39,704 nucleotides of DNA from Staphylococcus caprae (GTDB lineage Bacteria > Bacillota > Bacilli > Staphylococcales > Staphylococcaceae): assembly GCF_002902725.1 (NCBI RefSeq), contig NZ_PPRT01000048.1, positions 1 through 39,704 of the forward strand, in the 5' to 3' direction. Each line of letters opens with the position of its first letter. Position 1 is the stretch's first letter. Of this stretch, positions 13,483-22,840 are shown piece by piece. A program made the translations under genes and the position numbers. The notes beneath the pieces are model-generated. The model searched no databases and was not told the origin of the DNA. It was given only the letters and a program-made list of their open reading frames with translations.

Positions 13483-14550
13483 ATGTTATTAGATGAAGCT
13501 AGATCATTTATTCAAACTATGTATACCGAACTTAATTATGATTCAAGTAAAATAGCAGAGAGATTAAATGAAATTGAGAATGAAATCAGACGTACAGGAA
13601 GTTATACACATACTTATGAAGAGCTATCTTATGGAGCAAAGCTAGCATGGAGAAATTCTAACCGTTGCATTGGGAGACTATTCTGGGACTCATTAAATGT
13701 AGAGGATGCACGAGATATAGATAATGAAGAAAACTTTTTAGAAGCAATTTATCGTCATATCGATATCGCAACTAATGGTGGCAAAATCAAACCACTTATT
13801 ACAATTTTCTCACCTCAAAATGCGCCCAAAATCTATAATAACCAATTAATTCGATATGCAGGTTACGATAACGCGGGAGATCCATCTGAAAAAGAAATCA
13901 CACGTTTAGCTCAACATTTAGGTTGGAAAGGCGAAGGCACGAATTTCGATATTCTACCACTCATTTATCAAATATCGAATGGAAGCATTAAGTGGCATGA
14001 ATTCCCAAATCACATCATTAAAGAGGTCCCAATTTGGCATGACCAATATCCAAAATTAGCAGAATTAGGTCTAAAATGGTATGCTGTCCCAATTATTTCA
14101 AATATGGACTTAAAAATTGGTGGGATTACCTATCGAACTGCACCTTTTAATGGATGGTACATGGTTACTGAAATAGGCGTACGTAATTTCACAGATAGTT
14201 ATCGATATAATTTATTAGAAAAAGTTGCAGAAGCCTTTGATTTTGGTACACTTAAAAATAATTCATTTAATAGGGATCGAGCACTCGTAGAATTAAATTA
14301 TGCAGTTTATCATTCTTATAAATCTGAAGGCGTTTCAATCGTCGATCATCTCACCGCTTCAAAACAATTCGAAATGTTTGAGCGAAATGAACAAAAAAAT
14401 GATAGACATGTCACTGGCAAATGGTCTTGGTTAGCACCACCATTGTCACCAACTTTAACATCAAATTATCATCATGGTTATGATAATACTATGCGTTCAA
14501 CAAATTTCTTTTACAAAAAAGATGAACCTATGAAGTGCCCTTTTCATTAA
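13483..14550 (+). CDS. nos: Nitric oxide synthase oxygenase
   Basis: Bacterial NOS makes nitric oxide and citrulline from arginine. It contains only the heme oxygenase domain and borrows electrons from cellular flavodoxin-type reductases. The 355-aa product has the heme-ligand Cys62 in NSNRCIGR with Trp56 nearby, the [14 protein letters not shown] block with substrate-binding Glu230, and the C-terminal [20 protein letters not shown] stretch involved in pterin/tetrahydrofolate binding. In S. aureus NO from this enzyme affects oxidative stress resistance and respiration. GAGGTG precedes the ATG. It is followed after 18 bases by pheA, the conserved staphylococcal nos-pdt operon. Confidence 0.96.
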   Translation: MLLDEARSFIQTMYTELNYDSSKIAERLNEIENEIRRTGSYTHTYEELSYGAKLAWRNSNRCIGRLFWDSLNVEDARDIDNEENFLEAIYRHIDIATNGGKIKPLITIFSPQNAPKIYNNQLIRYAGYDNAGDPSEKEITRLAQHLGWKGEGTNFDILPLIYQISNGSIKWHEFPNHIIKEVPIWHDQYPKLAELGLKWYAVPIISNMDLKIGGITYRTAPFNGWYMVTEIGVRNFTDSYRYNLLEKVAEAFDFGTLKNNSFNRDRALVELNYAVYHSYKSEGVSIVDHLTASKQFEMFERNEQKNDRHVTGKWSWLAPPLSPTLTSNYHHGYDNTMRSTNFFYKKDEPMKCPFH

Positions 14551-14568
14551 GTTTTTAGAGGTGTCATC

Positions 14569-15372
14569 ATGCGATTATATTACCTAGGTCCAAAGGGAAC
14601 TTTTTCTTATTTAGCTTCACAAAAATTTATATCTGAAAATGAAATAGAATATTCAGCAAAAACTAATCTTCACGAGGTCATTAAAGCAGTGTCTAGTAAC
14701 GATCAATCTGTAGGCATTGTACCTATAGAAAATTCAATTGAAGGTACTATTAATATCGTTGCTGATTCATTAGCCCAACAACAAATTTATGCACATGGAG
14801 AAATTCACTTAGACATCAATTTTGCATTGTACGGTAATGGAACAGACAGTTTGAAGGACATAAAGAAGGTTTACTCGATTGCGCCAGCTATCAGCCAAAC
14901 AACCAATTATATTCATCAGCATCACTTTTTATATGATTATACTGACAGCACGATTCAAAGTTTGGATAAGATTGATAAAGGTATAGGGGCGATTGCGCCG
15001 CTGGGTAGCGGAGAGACATATGGATATCAACCCATAGACAAACATATTCAAGATTACCCACATAATGTCACTCGCTTTTTAATAGTTAAAAATCATACAC
15101 ATTTCGACAAAAATGCGAATACAACGATGTTTTTAATTACACCACAATATGATAAACCAGGTTTACTGGCAAGTGTGTTAAATACCTTCGCACTATTTAA
15201 CATTAATTTATCGTGGATTGAATCAAGACCATTAAAAACGCAACTAGGTATGTACCGTTTCTTCGTTCAAGCAGATACACCTGTCACACATGATATTAAT
15301 AAAGTTATTACAATTTTAGAAACTTTAGATTTTAAAGTAAAACTAATAGGTTCTTTTAATAAAAAACAATAA
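14569..15372 (+). CDS. pheA: Prephenate dehydratase PheA
   Basis: Converts prephenate to phenylpyruvate in phenylalanine synthesis. The 267-aa monofunctional enzyme has a periplasmic-binding-like catalytic half: GPKGTFSYLA at about 7, GIVPIENSIEGTI at about 48, and NVTRFLIV (about 164), whose Thr-Arg-Phe is the catalytic TRF motif. A C-terminal ACT domain follows, with PGLLASVLNTF and ESRP, which usually binds phenylalanine for feedback inhibition. The ribosome binding site AGAGGTG overlaps the short gap after nos. Co-transcription with nos is characteristic of staphylococci; why these functions are linked is not clear from sequence. Confidence 0.95.
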   Translation: MRLYYLGPKGTFSYLASQKFISENEIEYSAKTNLHEVIKAVSSNDQSVGIVPIENSIEGTINIVADSLAQQQIYAHGEIHLDINFALYGNGTDSLKDIKKVYSIAPAISQTTNYIHQHHFLYDYTDSTIQSLDKIDKGIGAIAPLGSGETYGYQPIDKHIQDYPHNVTRFLIVKNHTHFDKNANTTMFLITPQYDKPGLLASVLNTFALFNINLSWIESRPLKTQLGMYRFFVQADTPVTHDINKVITILETLDFKVKLIGSFNKKQ

Positions 15373-15383
15373 ATTTATAAGTG

Positions 15384-15608
15384 TTGGGAGTGGAACAGAA
15401 ATATAATTTAGCAAAATTATTTTCGTTGTCCCTCTCCCAACTTTCATTGATTGTAGAATTTCTTAAAAAGAAATTCTCTATGTTGGGGCCCCGCCGGCAA
15501 GGATGGCTAGGATTAAAAGAAGCTTGATATAAGCGCACTTTTAATTCAGACATCTACTGCCAATATGTTAAAGAAAGCTGAGACGATTAATTATGTCCCA
15601 GCTTCTTT
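15384..15608. repeat. STAR-type dispersed repeat element with hairpins
   Basis: Three palindromic units lie between pheA and the beta-helix gene. They are an imperfect hairpin from TTGGGAG (15384) to CTCCCAA (about 15441), a hairpin TAGAATTTCTT/AAGAAATTCT at about 15454-15480, and AAGCTGAGAC/GTCCCAGCTT at about 15575-15604 with a T-rich tail. Between them TATGTTGGGGCCCC at 15479-15492 matches the core of the Staphylococcus aureus repeat (STAR) element. Such units are dispersed in staphylococcal chromosomes and vary in copy number; one core copy is seen here. The last hairpin may terminate nos-pheA transcription. Confidence 0.7.
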
Positions 15609-15651
15609 ATTTTCTTCCTTTTTGTTCATTCTTCAAAGATATGCGTGCGTT

Positions 15652-16737
15652 TTATTCTATATTGATTTTTTCTATTTGAAGAAATGGTTCTTCTTGGTTT
15701 AACGTAAGATCTTTAATATCTTCTAAATGTAACGTTTGAGAGGCGTCATCAAAATAATTACCAGCAATAAATACTTGGTGATGTTTAACATTATTGTAAT
15801 TTCTGATATGAATTGCGTCTCTTTCCATTTTTCCGATAAATATATTTCCGATGACGTTAAAGTTCTCACCTGCTTGCGTTTCCATCACTTGTCCTGTGAC
15901 AGGATCAGCCGCATTTTTTCCATCTTTAACACCAAGGAAGCGTATTCCTCCATTACACATTCTAAATTCATTATTTGTAATGAATGTATTTTTAGATTTT
16001 AAAGGTGTTAACGCAAATTCATTCAGTTGGTCAAATATGTTATTTCTAATATGAATATTATCGTAAAATCTGTCATATCTGCTCGCGTGTGAACCAATCG
16101 CTCGGTTCCATGCTTTCATTTTCGGGTTATCGGAGTCACCAAAATAACAATTCTCTATAACTACATTCTTAGTAATCGTTCCATCTGTTGTGCCAAATTT
16201 AGGAAATGCGCCTGGGACTTGAATGTCTAGTTGCACCGCTTCAGAAAATGAACGGTCACCATCAATATCAAGAAATCCTTCAAATGAACAATTCGTAATA
16301 TGTAATCCATTTAAGCCACATGCGTCTAGGGCGTGGCCACCTACAATATTTTTAAATGTCACTCCATTTAGTTGAATATCCTCTGCGTGCCCTATACTCA
16401 TAGCAGTATTATTATATGGATAATCTCCCCCATTCATATCGAAGGTACCACCTTTAATATAGATATGACTATTACCCGAATAACCATAGTATAAAATATA
16501 TGATTTTCCATTTTTTAGTAATGCATCTTTACCTACGCGCAAAAGTACCGCTTCATCATCAAGTAATAACGTCGTAGAATCATAAATGACTAGCGCTTTT
16601 CTAATATGGTAAGTGCCTTTAGGTATAAATACGGTATGTTCCCCGTGCTTTGCATAGTTTAACGCCTTCTGAATTGCTTTAGTATCCTTGTATTTACTTT
16701 CTCCTTTGAGTCCAAAATCTGCAGCATTAATTAACAT
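15652..16737 (-). CDS. Right-handed beta-helix (pectate lyase 3-like) protein
   Basis: A 361-aa protein without a signal peptide. The N-terminus ([10 protein letters not shown]...[11 protein letters not shown], then [11 protein letters not shown]) is the typical start of the pectate_lyase_3/glycosyl hydrolase 28-like beta-helix superfamily. Repeated short strands with Asn ladders follow ([52 protein letters not shown]), as in parallel beta-helix coils. Members include polysaccharide lyases, epimerases and phage tailspikes; the substrate cannot be told. The start is ATG 16737 with GGAGG; the earlier ATG overlaps that site. Single gene; nothing nearby points to a polysaccharide cluster. Confidence 0.75.
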   Translation of the reverse strand: MLINAADFGLKGESKYKDTKAIQKALNYAKHGEHTVFIPKGTYHIRKALVIYDSTTLLLDDEAVLLRVGKDALLKNGKSYILYYGYSGNSHIYIKGGTFDMNGGDYPYNNTAMSIGHAEDIQLNGVTFKNIVGGHALDACGLNGLHITNCSFEGFLDIDGDRSFSEAVQLDIQVPGAFPKFGTTDGTITKNVVIENCYFGDSDNPKMKAWNRAIGSHASRYDRFYDNIHIRNNIFDQLNEFALTPLKSKNTFITNNEFRMCNGGIRFLGVKDGKNAADPVTGQVMETQAGENFNVIGNIFIGKMERDAIHIRNYNNVKHHQVFIAGNYFDDASQTLHLEDIKDLTLNQEEPFLQIEKINIE

Positions 16738-16854
16738 AACAGTTTCCTCCATTTTAATTGAAAATAAAGATTGTGCGGTTAAGGCGAACTCTATATACTA
16801 AAGTTAGATTTTATTAATGATATGTTATTTAATTTCAAAAATGAGTCAAACTGT

Positions 16855-16869
16855 CGATAAATTTTATCG
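16855..16869. repeat. Inverted repeat CGATAAA-T-TTTATCG
   Basis: A perfect 7-1-7 palindrome in the divergent region between the beta-helix gene (-) and pncA (+). It could be an operator for either gene, but I recognise no regulator for it. Confidence 0.35.
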
Positions 16870-16978
16870 CTCTTTGTCGAAATGCTCATCATTTTTTAAT
16901 TACATATCAAAAAGTCTTAGTTATATATAAATATACCAATCTAATACTTTTTAAACACATTTGAGAGAGGATGTTTTT

Positions 16979-17533
16979 ATGAGTAAAAATGCATTAATTA
17001 TAGTGGATTATTCTGTGGATTTTATTGCTGATAATGGGAAACTTACATGCGGGAAGCCAGGTCAAGAAATAGAGAACTTTATCGTTGATCGCATTCATTC
17101 ATACATTGATCATCAAGATGAGGTCATCTTTACAATGGACTTACATTATGAGAATGATCAATATCATCCTGAAACACAATTATTCCCTCCTCATAATATT
17201 TACGGTACGGAAGGTCGTAATTTATATGGAAAAGTAGGCAGTTTATATCAAACAATTAAAGATAATACACACGTGCATTATTTAGATAAAACAAGGTATG
17301 ATTCTTTTTATGGCACTTCATTAGATAGCTTGCTAAGAGAAAGAAATATTAAAAATGTAGAAATTGTTGGTGTATGTACAGATATTTGTGTACTTCATAC
17401 CGCTATTTCAGCATATAATTTAGGTTATCATATTACGATACCTAGTAAAGGTGTCGCGTCTTTTAATCAAGAAGGACATACTTGGGCACTTTCGCATTTC
17501 AAAAACTCACTAGGTGCTAAGGTAGAAGATTAA
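16979..17533 (+). CDS. pncA: Nicotinamidase / isochorismatase family hydrolase
   Basis: Cysteine hydrolase of 184 aa, most likely nicotinamidase, converting nicotinamide to nicotinate that PncB then uses. The isochorismatase-family triad is visible as Asp10 (IIVDYSVDF), Lys104 (LDKTRYDSF) and Cys137 (GVCTDICVLHT). The metal-site residues Asp54 and His56 (MDLHYEND) and the later PPHNIYGTEG histidine are as in PncA, which argues against an isochorismatase. The start is ATG 16979 with GAGAGGA; a TTG 18 bases earlier overlaps that site. It is followed after 54 bases by ppaC on the same strand. Confidence 0.85.
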   Translation: MSKNALIIVDYSVDFIADNGKLTCGKPGQEIENFIVDRIHSYIDHQDEVIFTMDLHYENDQYHPETQLFPPHNIYGTEGRNLYGKVGSLYQTIKDNTHVHYLDKTRYDSFYGTSLDSLLRERNIKNVEIVGVCTDICVLHTAISAYNLGYHITIPSKGVASFNQEGHTWALSHFKNSLGAKVED

Positions 17534-17587
17534 ACTTAAATCATGCTAAAATATGATTAAATATAAAAGAATAAGGAGATATTGAAA

Positions 17588-18514
17588 ATGACAAAAACTT
17601 ATATATTCGGGCATAAAAATCCAGATACTGACGCAATTTCTTCAGCAATTATTATGGCTGATTTTGAACAACAAACAGGAAACACTGAAGCTAAAGCATA
17701 TCGTTTAGGCGAAGTAAGTGCTGAAACACAATATGCATTAGATTACTTCAAAGTGGATGCGCCAGAATTATTATCTGAAGACTTAAATAATGAAGAAGTT
17801 ATTTTAGTAGACCATAACGAATTCCAACAAAGTGCAGATTCAATCAACGATGCTACAGTAAAACACGTGATTGATCATCACCGAATTGCTAACTTCGAAA
17901 CAGCAAGTCCTCTTTATTACAGAGCAGAACCTGTTGGTTGTACTGCAACAATTTTATATAAAATGTACAAAGAACGTGGCTTTGAAATTAAACCTCACAT
18001 TGCTGGCTTAATGATTTCAGCAATCATTTCAGATAGTTTATTATTCAAATCACCTACATGTACTCAAGAAGATGTAAATGCTGCTCAAGCATTAAAAGAT
18101 ATTGCAAATGTCGATTTAGATAGCTACGGTCTTGATATGTTAAAAGCAGGTGCTTCTACTACTGATAAATCTGCTGAAACTTTATTAGACATGGACGCTA
18201 AATCATTTACTATGGGTGACTATGTGACTCGTATTGCACAAGTAAATACTGTAGATATCGATGAAGTATTAAACCGCAAAGATGAGTTAGAAAAAGTAAT
18301 GTTAGAAGTGAGTGCAAATGAAAAATATGATTTATTTGTACTTGTAGTTACTGATATTATTAATAGCGATTCTAAAATTTTAGTTGTGGGTGCTGAGAAA
18401 GATAAAGTCGGTCAAGCATTTAATGCACAATTAGATGATGGTATGGCATTCTTATCAGGTGTAGTATCTCGTAAGAAACAAGTCGTACCTCAAATTACTG
18501 AAGTATTATCTTAA
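17588..18514 (+). CDS. ppaC: Manganese-dependent inorganic pyrophosphatase PpaC
   Basis: Family II pyrophosphatase (DHH superfamily) that hydrolyses the pyrophosphate released by biosynthesis, including the NAD pathway enzymes nearby. In 308 aa the Mn-binding motifs are His9, Asp13 and Asp15 (FGHKNPDTD), VDHNE (about 74) and VIDHHR (about 95). The DHHA2 domain ends with the substrate-binding SRKKQ motif (about 293-297). AAGGAG lies shortly before ATG 17588; a TTG two codons earlier is in frame but closer to that site. A hairpin terminator follows. Confidence 0.97.
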   Translation: MTKTYIFGHKNPDTDAISSAIIMADFEQQTGNTEAKAYRLGEVSAETQYALDYFKVDAPELLSEDLNNEEVILVDHNEFQQSADSINDATVKHVIDHHRIANFETASPLYYRAEPVGCTATILYKMYKERGFEIKPHIAGLMISAIISDSLLFKSPTCTQEDVNAAQALKDIANVDLDSYGLDMLKAGASTTDKSAETLLDMDAKSFTMGDYVTRIAQVNTVDIDEVLNRKDELEKVMLEVSANEKYDLFVLVVTDIINSDSKILVVGAEKDKVGQAFNAQLDDGMAFLSGVVSRKKQVVPQITEVLS

Positions 18515-18561
18515 TTCCATCTAAATCTTTAATATAGTGGCTAGGACTTTCCTAGTATGTA

Positions 18562-18600
18562 TGCTCCTAAATGAATTTTAAGTAAATTTATTTAGGGGCA
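18562..18600 (+). terminator. ppaC terminator
   Basis: Imperfect stem TGCTCCTAAATGAA / TTTATTTAGGGGCA with G-U pairs, followed by CATTTTAT, 48 bases after the ppaC stop. Confidence 0.6.
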
Positions 18601-18671
18601 CATTTTATATTCATACATAGTTCATCTATTAAAAATTAACTTTTTCTTCTCTTTTTTAACTAAAGAATTGC

Positions 18672-18696
18672 ATTTAAAAATTAATATTTGGGGTAT
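18672..18696 (+). promoter_or_regulatory. Possible sigma-B promoter of aldH
   Basis: ATTTAA, a 13-base spacer and GGGTAT match the staphylococcal sigma-B consensus (GTTTAA-N12-15-GGGTAT) at all but the first base. The site is about 90 bases upstream of the aldH ATG, in a region with no better sigma-A promoter. Confidence 0.5.
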
Positions 18697-18786
18697 AAAT
18701 TTATTAAGTGAATTAATGTTTTTAAGCGATAGATTTCTGTGTTGTATCCCCCCTCTTGCATATAAATAAAAAAGGAGGTCATTTTG

Positions 18787-20166
18787 ATGAATAATATTGA
18801 ACAAAAATTTTACCAAAGTAAACAATTCTTCAAAACCAATAAAACCAAGGAACTTAAATTTCGTAAACATCAATTGAAAATTTTACGCAAAAGTATTAAA
18901 AACCATGAAAATGAATTACTTGAAGCACTCGAAAAGGATTTAGGTAAAAATAATGTAGAGGCATATGCTACAGAAATTGGCGTACTTTTAAAAAGCATTA
19001 AAATTGCTCGTAAAGAATTAAAAAATTGGACTAAAACAAAGCAAGTGGACACACCACTATATTTATTCCCGACTAAAAGTTATATCAAAAATGAACCTTA
19101 TGGCACAGTCTTAATCATAGGACCTTTCAATTATCCTGTTCAATTAGTTTTTGAACCTTTGATTGGCGCTATAGCTGCAGGAAATACTGCAATTGTAAAA
19201 CCATCAGAACATACACCTAACGTAGCAACAGTTATCAGAAATGTAATTGAAGATTCTTTTGACTCTAATTATATTTCTGTTGTCGAGGGCGGGATTAATG
19301 AAACTCAGACTTTAATCCATCTACCTTTTGATTATATGTTCTTTACGGGTAGTGAAAAAGTTGGCAAAGTTGTTTATGAAGCTGCAGCTAAAAATTTAGT
19401 ACCTGTAACTTTAGAATTAGGTGGCAAATCACCAGTGATTGTTGATGACACTGCTAATATTAAAGTTGCTAGTGAGCGAATAAGTTTTGGTAAGTTTACA
19501 AATGCAGGTCAAACTTGTGTTGCTCCAGATTATATACTGGTTGATCGCAAAGTTAAAAATGACCTTATTGATGCATTAAAACAAACTATCACTGAATTTT
19601 ATGGAAAAAATATAAAAGAAAGTCCTGATTTTGGAAGAATTGTTAATGAAAAACATTATAATCGTCTAAATGAGTTACTAGAAATTCATAAAAATAACAT
19701 AGTATTTGGAGGGAAAAGTTCCAAAGAAGATTTATACATTGAACCTACAATACTTGAAAATATCAATGTTCAAGATAAAGTGATGCAAGAAGAAATTTTT
19801 GGCCCTATACTTCCTATTCTTACTTATGACAGCTTTGATGAAGCAATTGAAATTATTCAAAGCAAGCCTAAACCTTTAAGTTTATATTTATTTAGCGAAG
19901 ATGAAAATGCGTCTCATCGTGTATTAGATGAACTATCATTTGGTGGTGGCGCAATTAATGATACGCTCATGCATGTCGCTAACCCTAATTTACCATTTGG
20001 TGGTGTTGGTGCCTCAGGTATTGGACAATATCACGGTAAATATTCATTTGACACATTTAGTCATATGAAATCATATACTTTTAAGTCAACTCGATTAGAA
20101 TCAAGCGTCTACTTCCCTCCTTATAAAGGTAAATTTAAATATATCAAAGCCTTCTTTAAAAATTAA
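18787..20166 (+). CDS. aldH: NAD(P)-dependent aldehyde dehydrogenase
   Basis: Oxidises aldehydes to acids; the length (459 aa) and missing N-terminal extension fit the class 3/fatty aldehyde type. The catalytic cysteine is in GQTCVAPDY (about 243), the general-base Glu in LELGGKSPVI (about 210), and the cofactor-binding region is FFTGSEKVGK (about 187). The C-terminus KYSFDTFSHMKSYTFKS followed by a basic aromatic stretch (PPYKGKFKYIKAFFKN) resembles membrane-associating class 3 enzymes. AAAGGAGG lies upstream of ATG 18787. A candidate sigma-B promoter suggests a stress-related role, which is inference. Confidence 0.9.
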   Translation: MNNIEQKFYQSKQFFKTNKTKELKFRKHQLKILRKSIKNHENELLEALEKDLGKNNVEAYATEIGVLLKSIKIARKELKNWTKTKQVDTPLYLFPTKSYIKNEPYGTVLIIGPFNYPVQLVFEPLIGAIAAGNTAIVKPSEHTPNVATVIRNVIEDSFDSNYISVVEGGINETQTLIHLPFDYMFFTGSEKVGKVVYEAAAKNLVPVTLELGGKSPVIVDDTANIKVASERISFGKFTNAGQTCVAPDYILVDRKVKNDLIDALKQTITEFYGKNIKESPDFGRIVNEKHYNRLNELLEIHKNNIVFGGKSSKEDLYIEPTILENINVQDKVMQEEIFGPILPILTYDSFDEAIEIIQSKPKPLSLYLFSEDENASHRVLDELSFGGGAINDTLMHVANPNLPFGGVGASGIGQYHGKYSFDTFSHMKSYTFKSTRLESSVYFPPYKGKFKYIKAFFKN

Positions 20167-20182
20167 AAATCATTTGAATTAA

Positions 20183-20220
20183 GCTCCACATGTACATGGT
20201 CGATTCATTACATGTGGAGC
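20183..20220. terminator. Bidirectional terminator aldH / lactonase
   Basis: Perfect 12-bp stem GCTCCACATGTA / TACATGTGGAGC between two convergent genes, followed by ATTTTATT on the plus strand and A/T-rich sequence on the other. Confidence 0.85.
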
Positions 20221-20226
20221 ATTTTA

Positions 20227-21255
20227 TTAGAAGAGCACACATACTCCCTCAGGCGCACTTTCGTGATCATCTATGAAAGTGAGTTTCCCTGTAACATCAT
20301 CTCGTTCAAATACTGTGACTTTGGAATCCCCTTCTTGATGTGCACAAACGATATATTTATCATCTGGAGCAATATTAAAATCCCTTGGGAACACATCTCT
20401 AGTTGTTTGTATATCAACGATTTTCAATGATTTACCATTATCTACAAGTTCATAAATAGCTATACTATCATGACCGCGATTACTTACATATAGATGCTTT
20501 TGATCGTGAGACAATCTAACAGCAGCTAATTTTGTTTCCTCTTTAAAATCTTGCGGAATTGTTAGATGGCGTTCTATTTCTTTAAATTCACCATCATGAT
20601 ATTCTGTTACACTAACATAATTCGATAATTCATGAACCACGTAAGCATATTTACCATTATCATTGAAAGTAATGTGTCGTGTACCATCCGCTTCTTGAAA
20701 TTGTGAAACTGCATATTCTTTAAAGCCATTTTCTCCATATGTATAAGTGACAATTCTATCTGTACCTAAATCCGCCGCCACAACATATTTATTATCTGGT
20801 GTTTCACTTAAAAAATGAACATGTGAATCGTCTTGTCGCTCATGTGGTCCTGTAGGATAATCATGTTCTAATTCTTCAATCAGTGTTTCGATTTCTCCAG
20901 TATTTTTATTTAATTTATATAATCGAGCGATGCCAGCACCATATACTGCTTCAAATAAATAATTACCATCTTTAGAAACCTGAATATAGCAACCTGTTCC
21001 ATTCTTAGATGCTAAGCATTTATTAATTAATTCTAATTCACCGTTATTTTTAATTTTGAAACTTGCAATGCCACAATCTTCTCCCTCTTTTGTTATTGCA
21101 TATAAGAAATTTTCATTTCTAGTAAGATAGGTTGAAGCTTCAATTTCATATCCTGTTTCAACGTTTTTAATAGTCCCCTCTAATTCATTTAATTCAAAAC
21201 GGTAAATACCTTTACCATTTTTCTTTGTATAAGAACCGATGTATCCAATAGTCAT
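20227..21255 (-). CDS. Lactonase family protein (6-phosphogluconolactonase-like beta-propeller)
   Basis: A 342-aa cytoplasmic protein of the seven-bladed beta-propeller lactonase family (YkgB/Pgl type). It begins [19 protein letters not shown] and shows repeated blades such as [35 protein letters not shown] and [33 protein letters not shown] near the end is the conserved family segment. Members hydrolyse 6-phosphogluconolactone in the pentose phosphate pathway, though the substrate in staphylococci is not proved by sequence. GGAGGG precedes the ATG. It forms a single-gene unit that converges on aldH. Confidence 0.85.
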   Translation of the reverse strand: MTIGYIGSYTKKNGKGIYRFELNELEGTIKNVETGYEIEASTYLTRNENFLYAITKEGEDCGIASFKIKNNGELELINKCLASKNGTGCYIQVSKDGNYLFEAVYGAGIARLYKLNKNTGEIETLIEELEHDYPTGPHERQDDSHVHFLSETPDNKYVVAADLGTDRIVTYTYGENGFKEYAVSQFQEADGTRHITFNDNGKYAYVVHELSNYVSVTEYHDGEFKEIERHLTIPQDFKEETKLAAVRLSHDQKHLYVSNRGHDSIAIYELVDNGKSLKIVDIQTTRDVFPRDFNIAPDDKYIVCAHQEGDSKVTVFERDDVTGKLTFIDDHESAPEGVCVLF

Positions 21256-21435
21256 ATTAATCCCTCCATTAGATTGATGTTGTTTTAATTTTAACTTTAA
21301 CTATGATTAATTTACAATTAAAACTTGTTCACTGGTAATAACTCTAGATAAAAAATTCAAGTATTGATATTCTTGATTATGTTATTTAAAACAAATCATT
21401 TATTTACTCTTATAAAGAAAGTTGAGTGAACCTTT

Positions 21436-22725
21436 ATGGTTTTTCTAGCAATAGCTATTTTTGTTATAACTTTGCTCTTTGTTATTTGGCAGCCGAAAGG
21501 TTTAGATATAGGCATTACTGCTGTTATCGGTGCCATTATAGCTATAGTAACTGGTGTTGTATCATTTTCCGATGTTATTAAGGTTACCGACATAGTTTGG
21601 AATGCTACATTAACATTTGTAGCGATTATATTGATATCTTTAATTTTAGATCGAATTGGATTCTTTGAATGGGCTGCTTTACATATGATTACTGCTTCTA
21701 AAGGTCACGGTTTTAGAATGTTTATATTGATCATGACTTTAGGCGCTATAGTTGCAGCTTTATTTGCAAATGATGGTGCTGCACTTATACTCACACCCAT
21801 TGTATTAGCCATGGTGAGAAGTCTAGGTTTTGATAAAAAGACTATATTTCCATTCATCATAGCTAGTGGTTTTATCGCAGATACTACTTCTCTCCCACTT
21901 ATTGTGAGTAATTTAGTGAATATTGTTTCTGCTGATTATTTTAATATCACATTTATTCAATACGCTTTAAAGATGATGATTCCTAATATTTTTTCATTTT
22001 TGGCTAGCGTTCTTGTACTTTGGCTTTATTTTAGACGTTCACTTCCAAGATCTGTAGATATTAATCATTTAAAAACACCTCAATCAGTCATCAAAGATAA
22101 AAAACTTTTTAACATCTCATGGATTGTGCTCATTGTTTTATTATTTGGTTATTTAGTGAGTGAGTTTATTAAAGTACCTGTAGCGTTTATTGCATTAGCT
22201 GTTGCCTTTATTTTCTTACTTCTAGCAAGTCGTTCAGAAGCCGTTCGTACTAAAGAAGTTTTAAAAGGCGCACCTTGGAATATTGTGGTATTTTCAATAG
22301 GAATGTATCTCGTAGTTTATGGATTGAAAAATGTAGGTATCACTTTAGTATTAGGAAATATTTTACATTCCTTTTCAGTTCACGGACTATTGAGTAGCGT
22401 TATAAGTATGGGATTTATAGCAGCGTTCCTTTCATCGATTATGAATAATTTGCCAACTGTTTTAATTGATGCAATCGCTATTTCACAATCAAATTCTACC
22501 GGTTTAATTAAAGAAGGTATGATTTATGCAAATGTTATTGGCTCTGATTTAGGTCCTAAGATTACACCTATTGGATCTTTAGCGACACTATTATGGCTCC
22601 ATGTGTTAACTCAAAAAGGTATAAAAATTTCTTGGGGAACCTATTTTAAAACAGGAATTATTGTTACCCTCCCTGTACTATTTATAACGTTGTTAGGACT
22701 ATATTTTACTCTAATTATTTTTTAA
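21436..22725 (+). CDS. arsB: ArsB-type arsenite efflux membrane protein
   Basis: Integral membrane transporter of 429 aa with about eleven or twelve hydrophobic segments, closely similar to the staphylococcal plasmid ArsB (pI258 type). Conserved segments include [22 protein letters not shown] ([14 protein letters not shown], about 107-120), [17 protein letters not shown] (about 151) and [23 protein letters not shown] near the end. ArsB extrudes arsenite and antimonite, alone or with an ArsA ATPase. No arsR, arsC or arsA lies beside it, so it is an orphan and its control is not evident. The ATG at 21436 has only a weak ribosome binding site (AAAG). A terminator follows. Confidence 0.85.
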   Translation: MVFLAIAIFVITLLFVIWQPKGLDIGITAVIGAIIAIVTGVVSFSDVIKVTDIVWNATLTFVAIILISLILDRIGFFEWAALHMITASKGHGFRMFILIMTLGAIVAALFANDGAALILTPIVLAMVRSLGFDKKTIFPFIIASGFIADTTSLPLIVSNLVNIVSADYFNITFIQYALKMMIPNIFSFLASVLVLWLYFRRSLPRSVDINHLKTPQSVIKDKKLFNISWIVLIVLLFGYLVSEFIKVPVAFIALAVAFIFLLLASRSEAVRTKEVLKGAPWNIVVFSIGMYLVVYGLKNVGITLVLGNILHSFSVHGLLSSVISMGFIAAFLSSIMNNLPTVLIDAIAISQSNSTGLIKEGMIYANVIGSDLGPKITPIGSLATLLWLHVLTQKGIKISWGTYFKTGIIVTLPVLFITLLGLYFTLIIF

Positions 22726-22742
22726 AATTTAACATTCACCTC

Positions 22743-22781
22743 TTGCTGACTATAAAACTCAAAAATATAGTCAGCAATTTT
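22743..22781 (+). terminator. arsB terminator
   Basis: Perfect 12-bp stem TTGCTGACTATA / TATAGTCAGCAA followed by TTTTG, shortly after the arsB stop codon. Confidence 0.88.
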
Positions 22782-22784
22782 GTA

Positions 22785-22813
22785 TTGCAAAACAGAACAA
22801 ATGTTCGTATAAT
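22785..22813 (+). promoter_or_regulatory. SOS promoter with LexA box for the yolD-like gene
   Basis: TTGCAA (22785-22790), exactly 17 bases, then TATAAT (22808-22813). The spacer contains GAACAAATGTTC (22795-22806), flanked by A and G, a near-perfect match to the Gram-positive LexA operator CGAAC-N4-GTTCG. LexA bound there would block RNA polymerase. Confidence 0.85.
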
Positions 22814-22840
22814 AATTTATATCGGATGAGGTGATTGAAA

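Noticed and set aside
15356..15553. 65-codon minus-strand ORF in the pheA/beta-helix gap
   Set aside because: It lies inside the STAR-type palindromic repeat, overlaps the end of pheA and has no family or usable ribosome binding site. It is a by-product of the repeat sequence.
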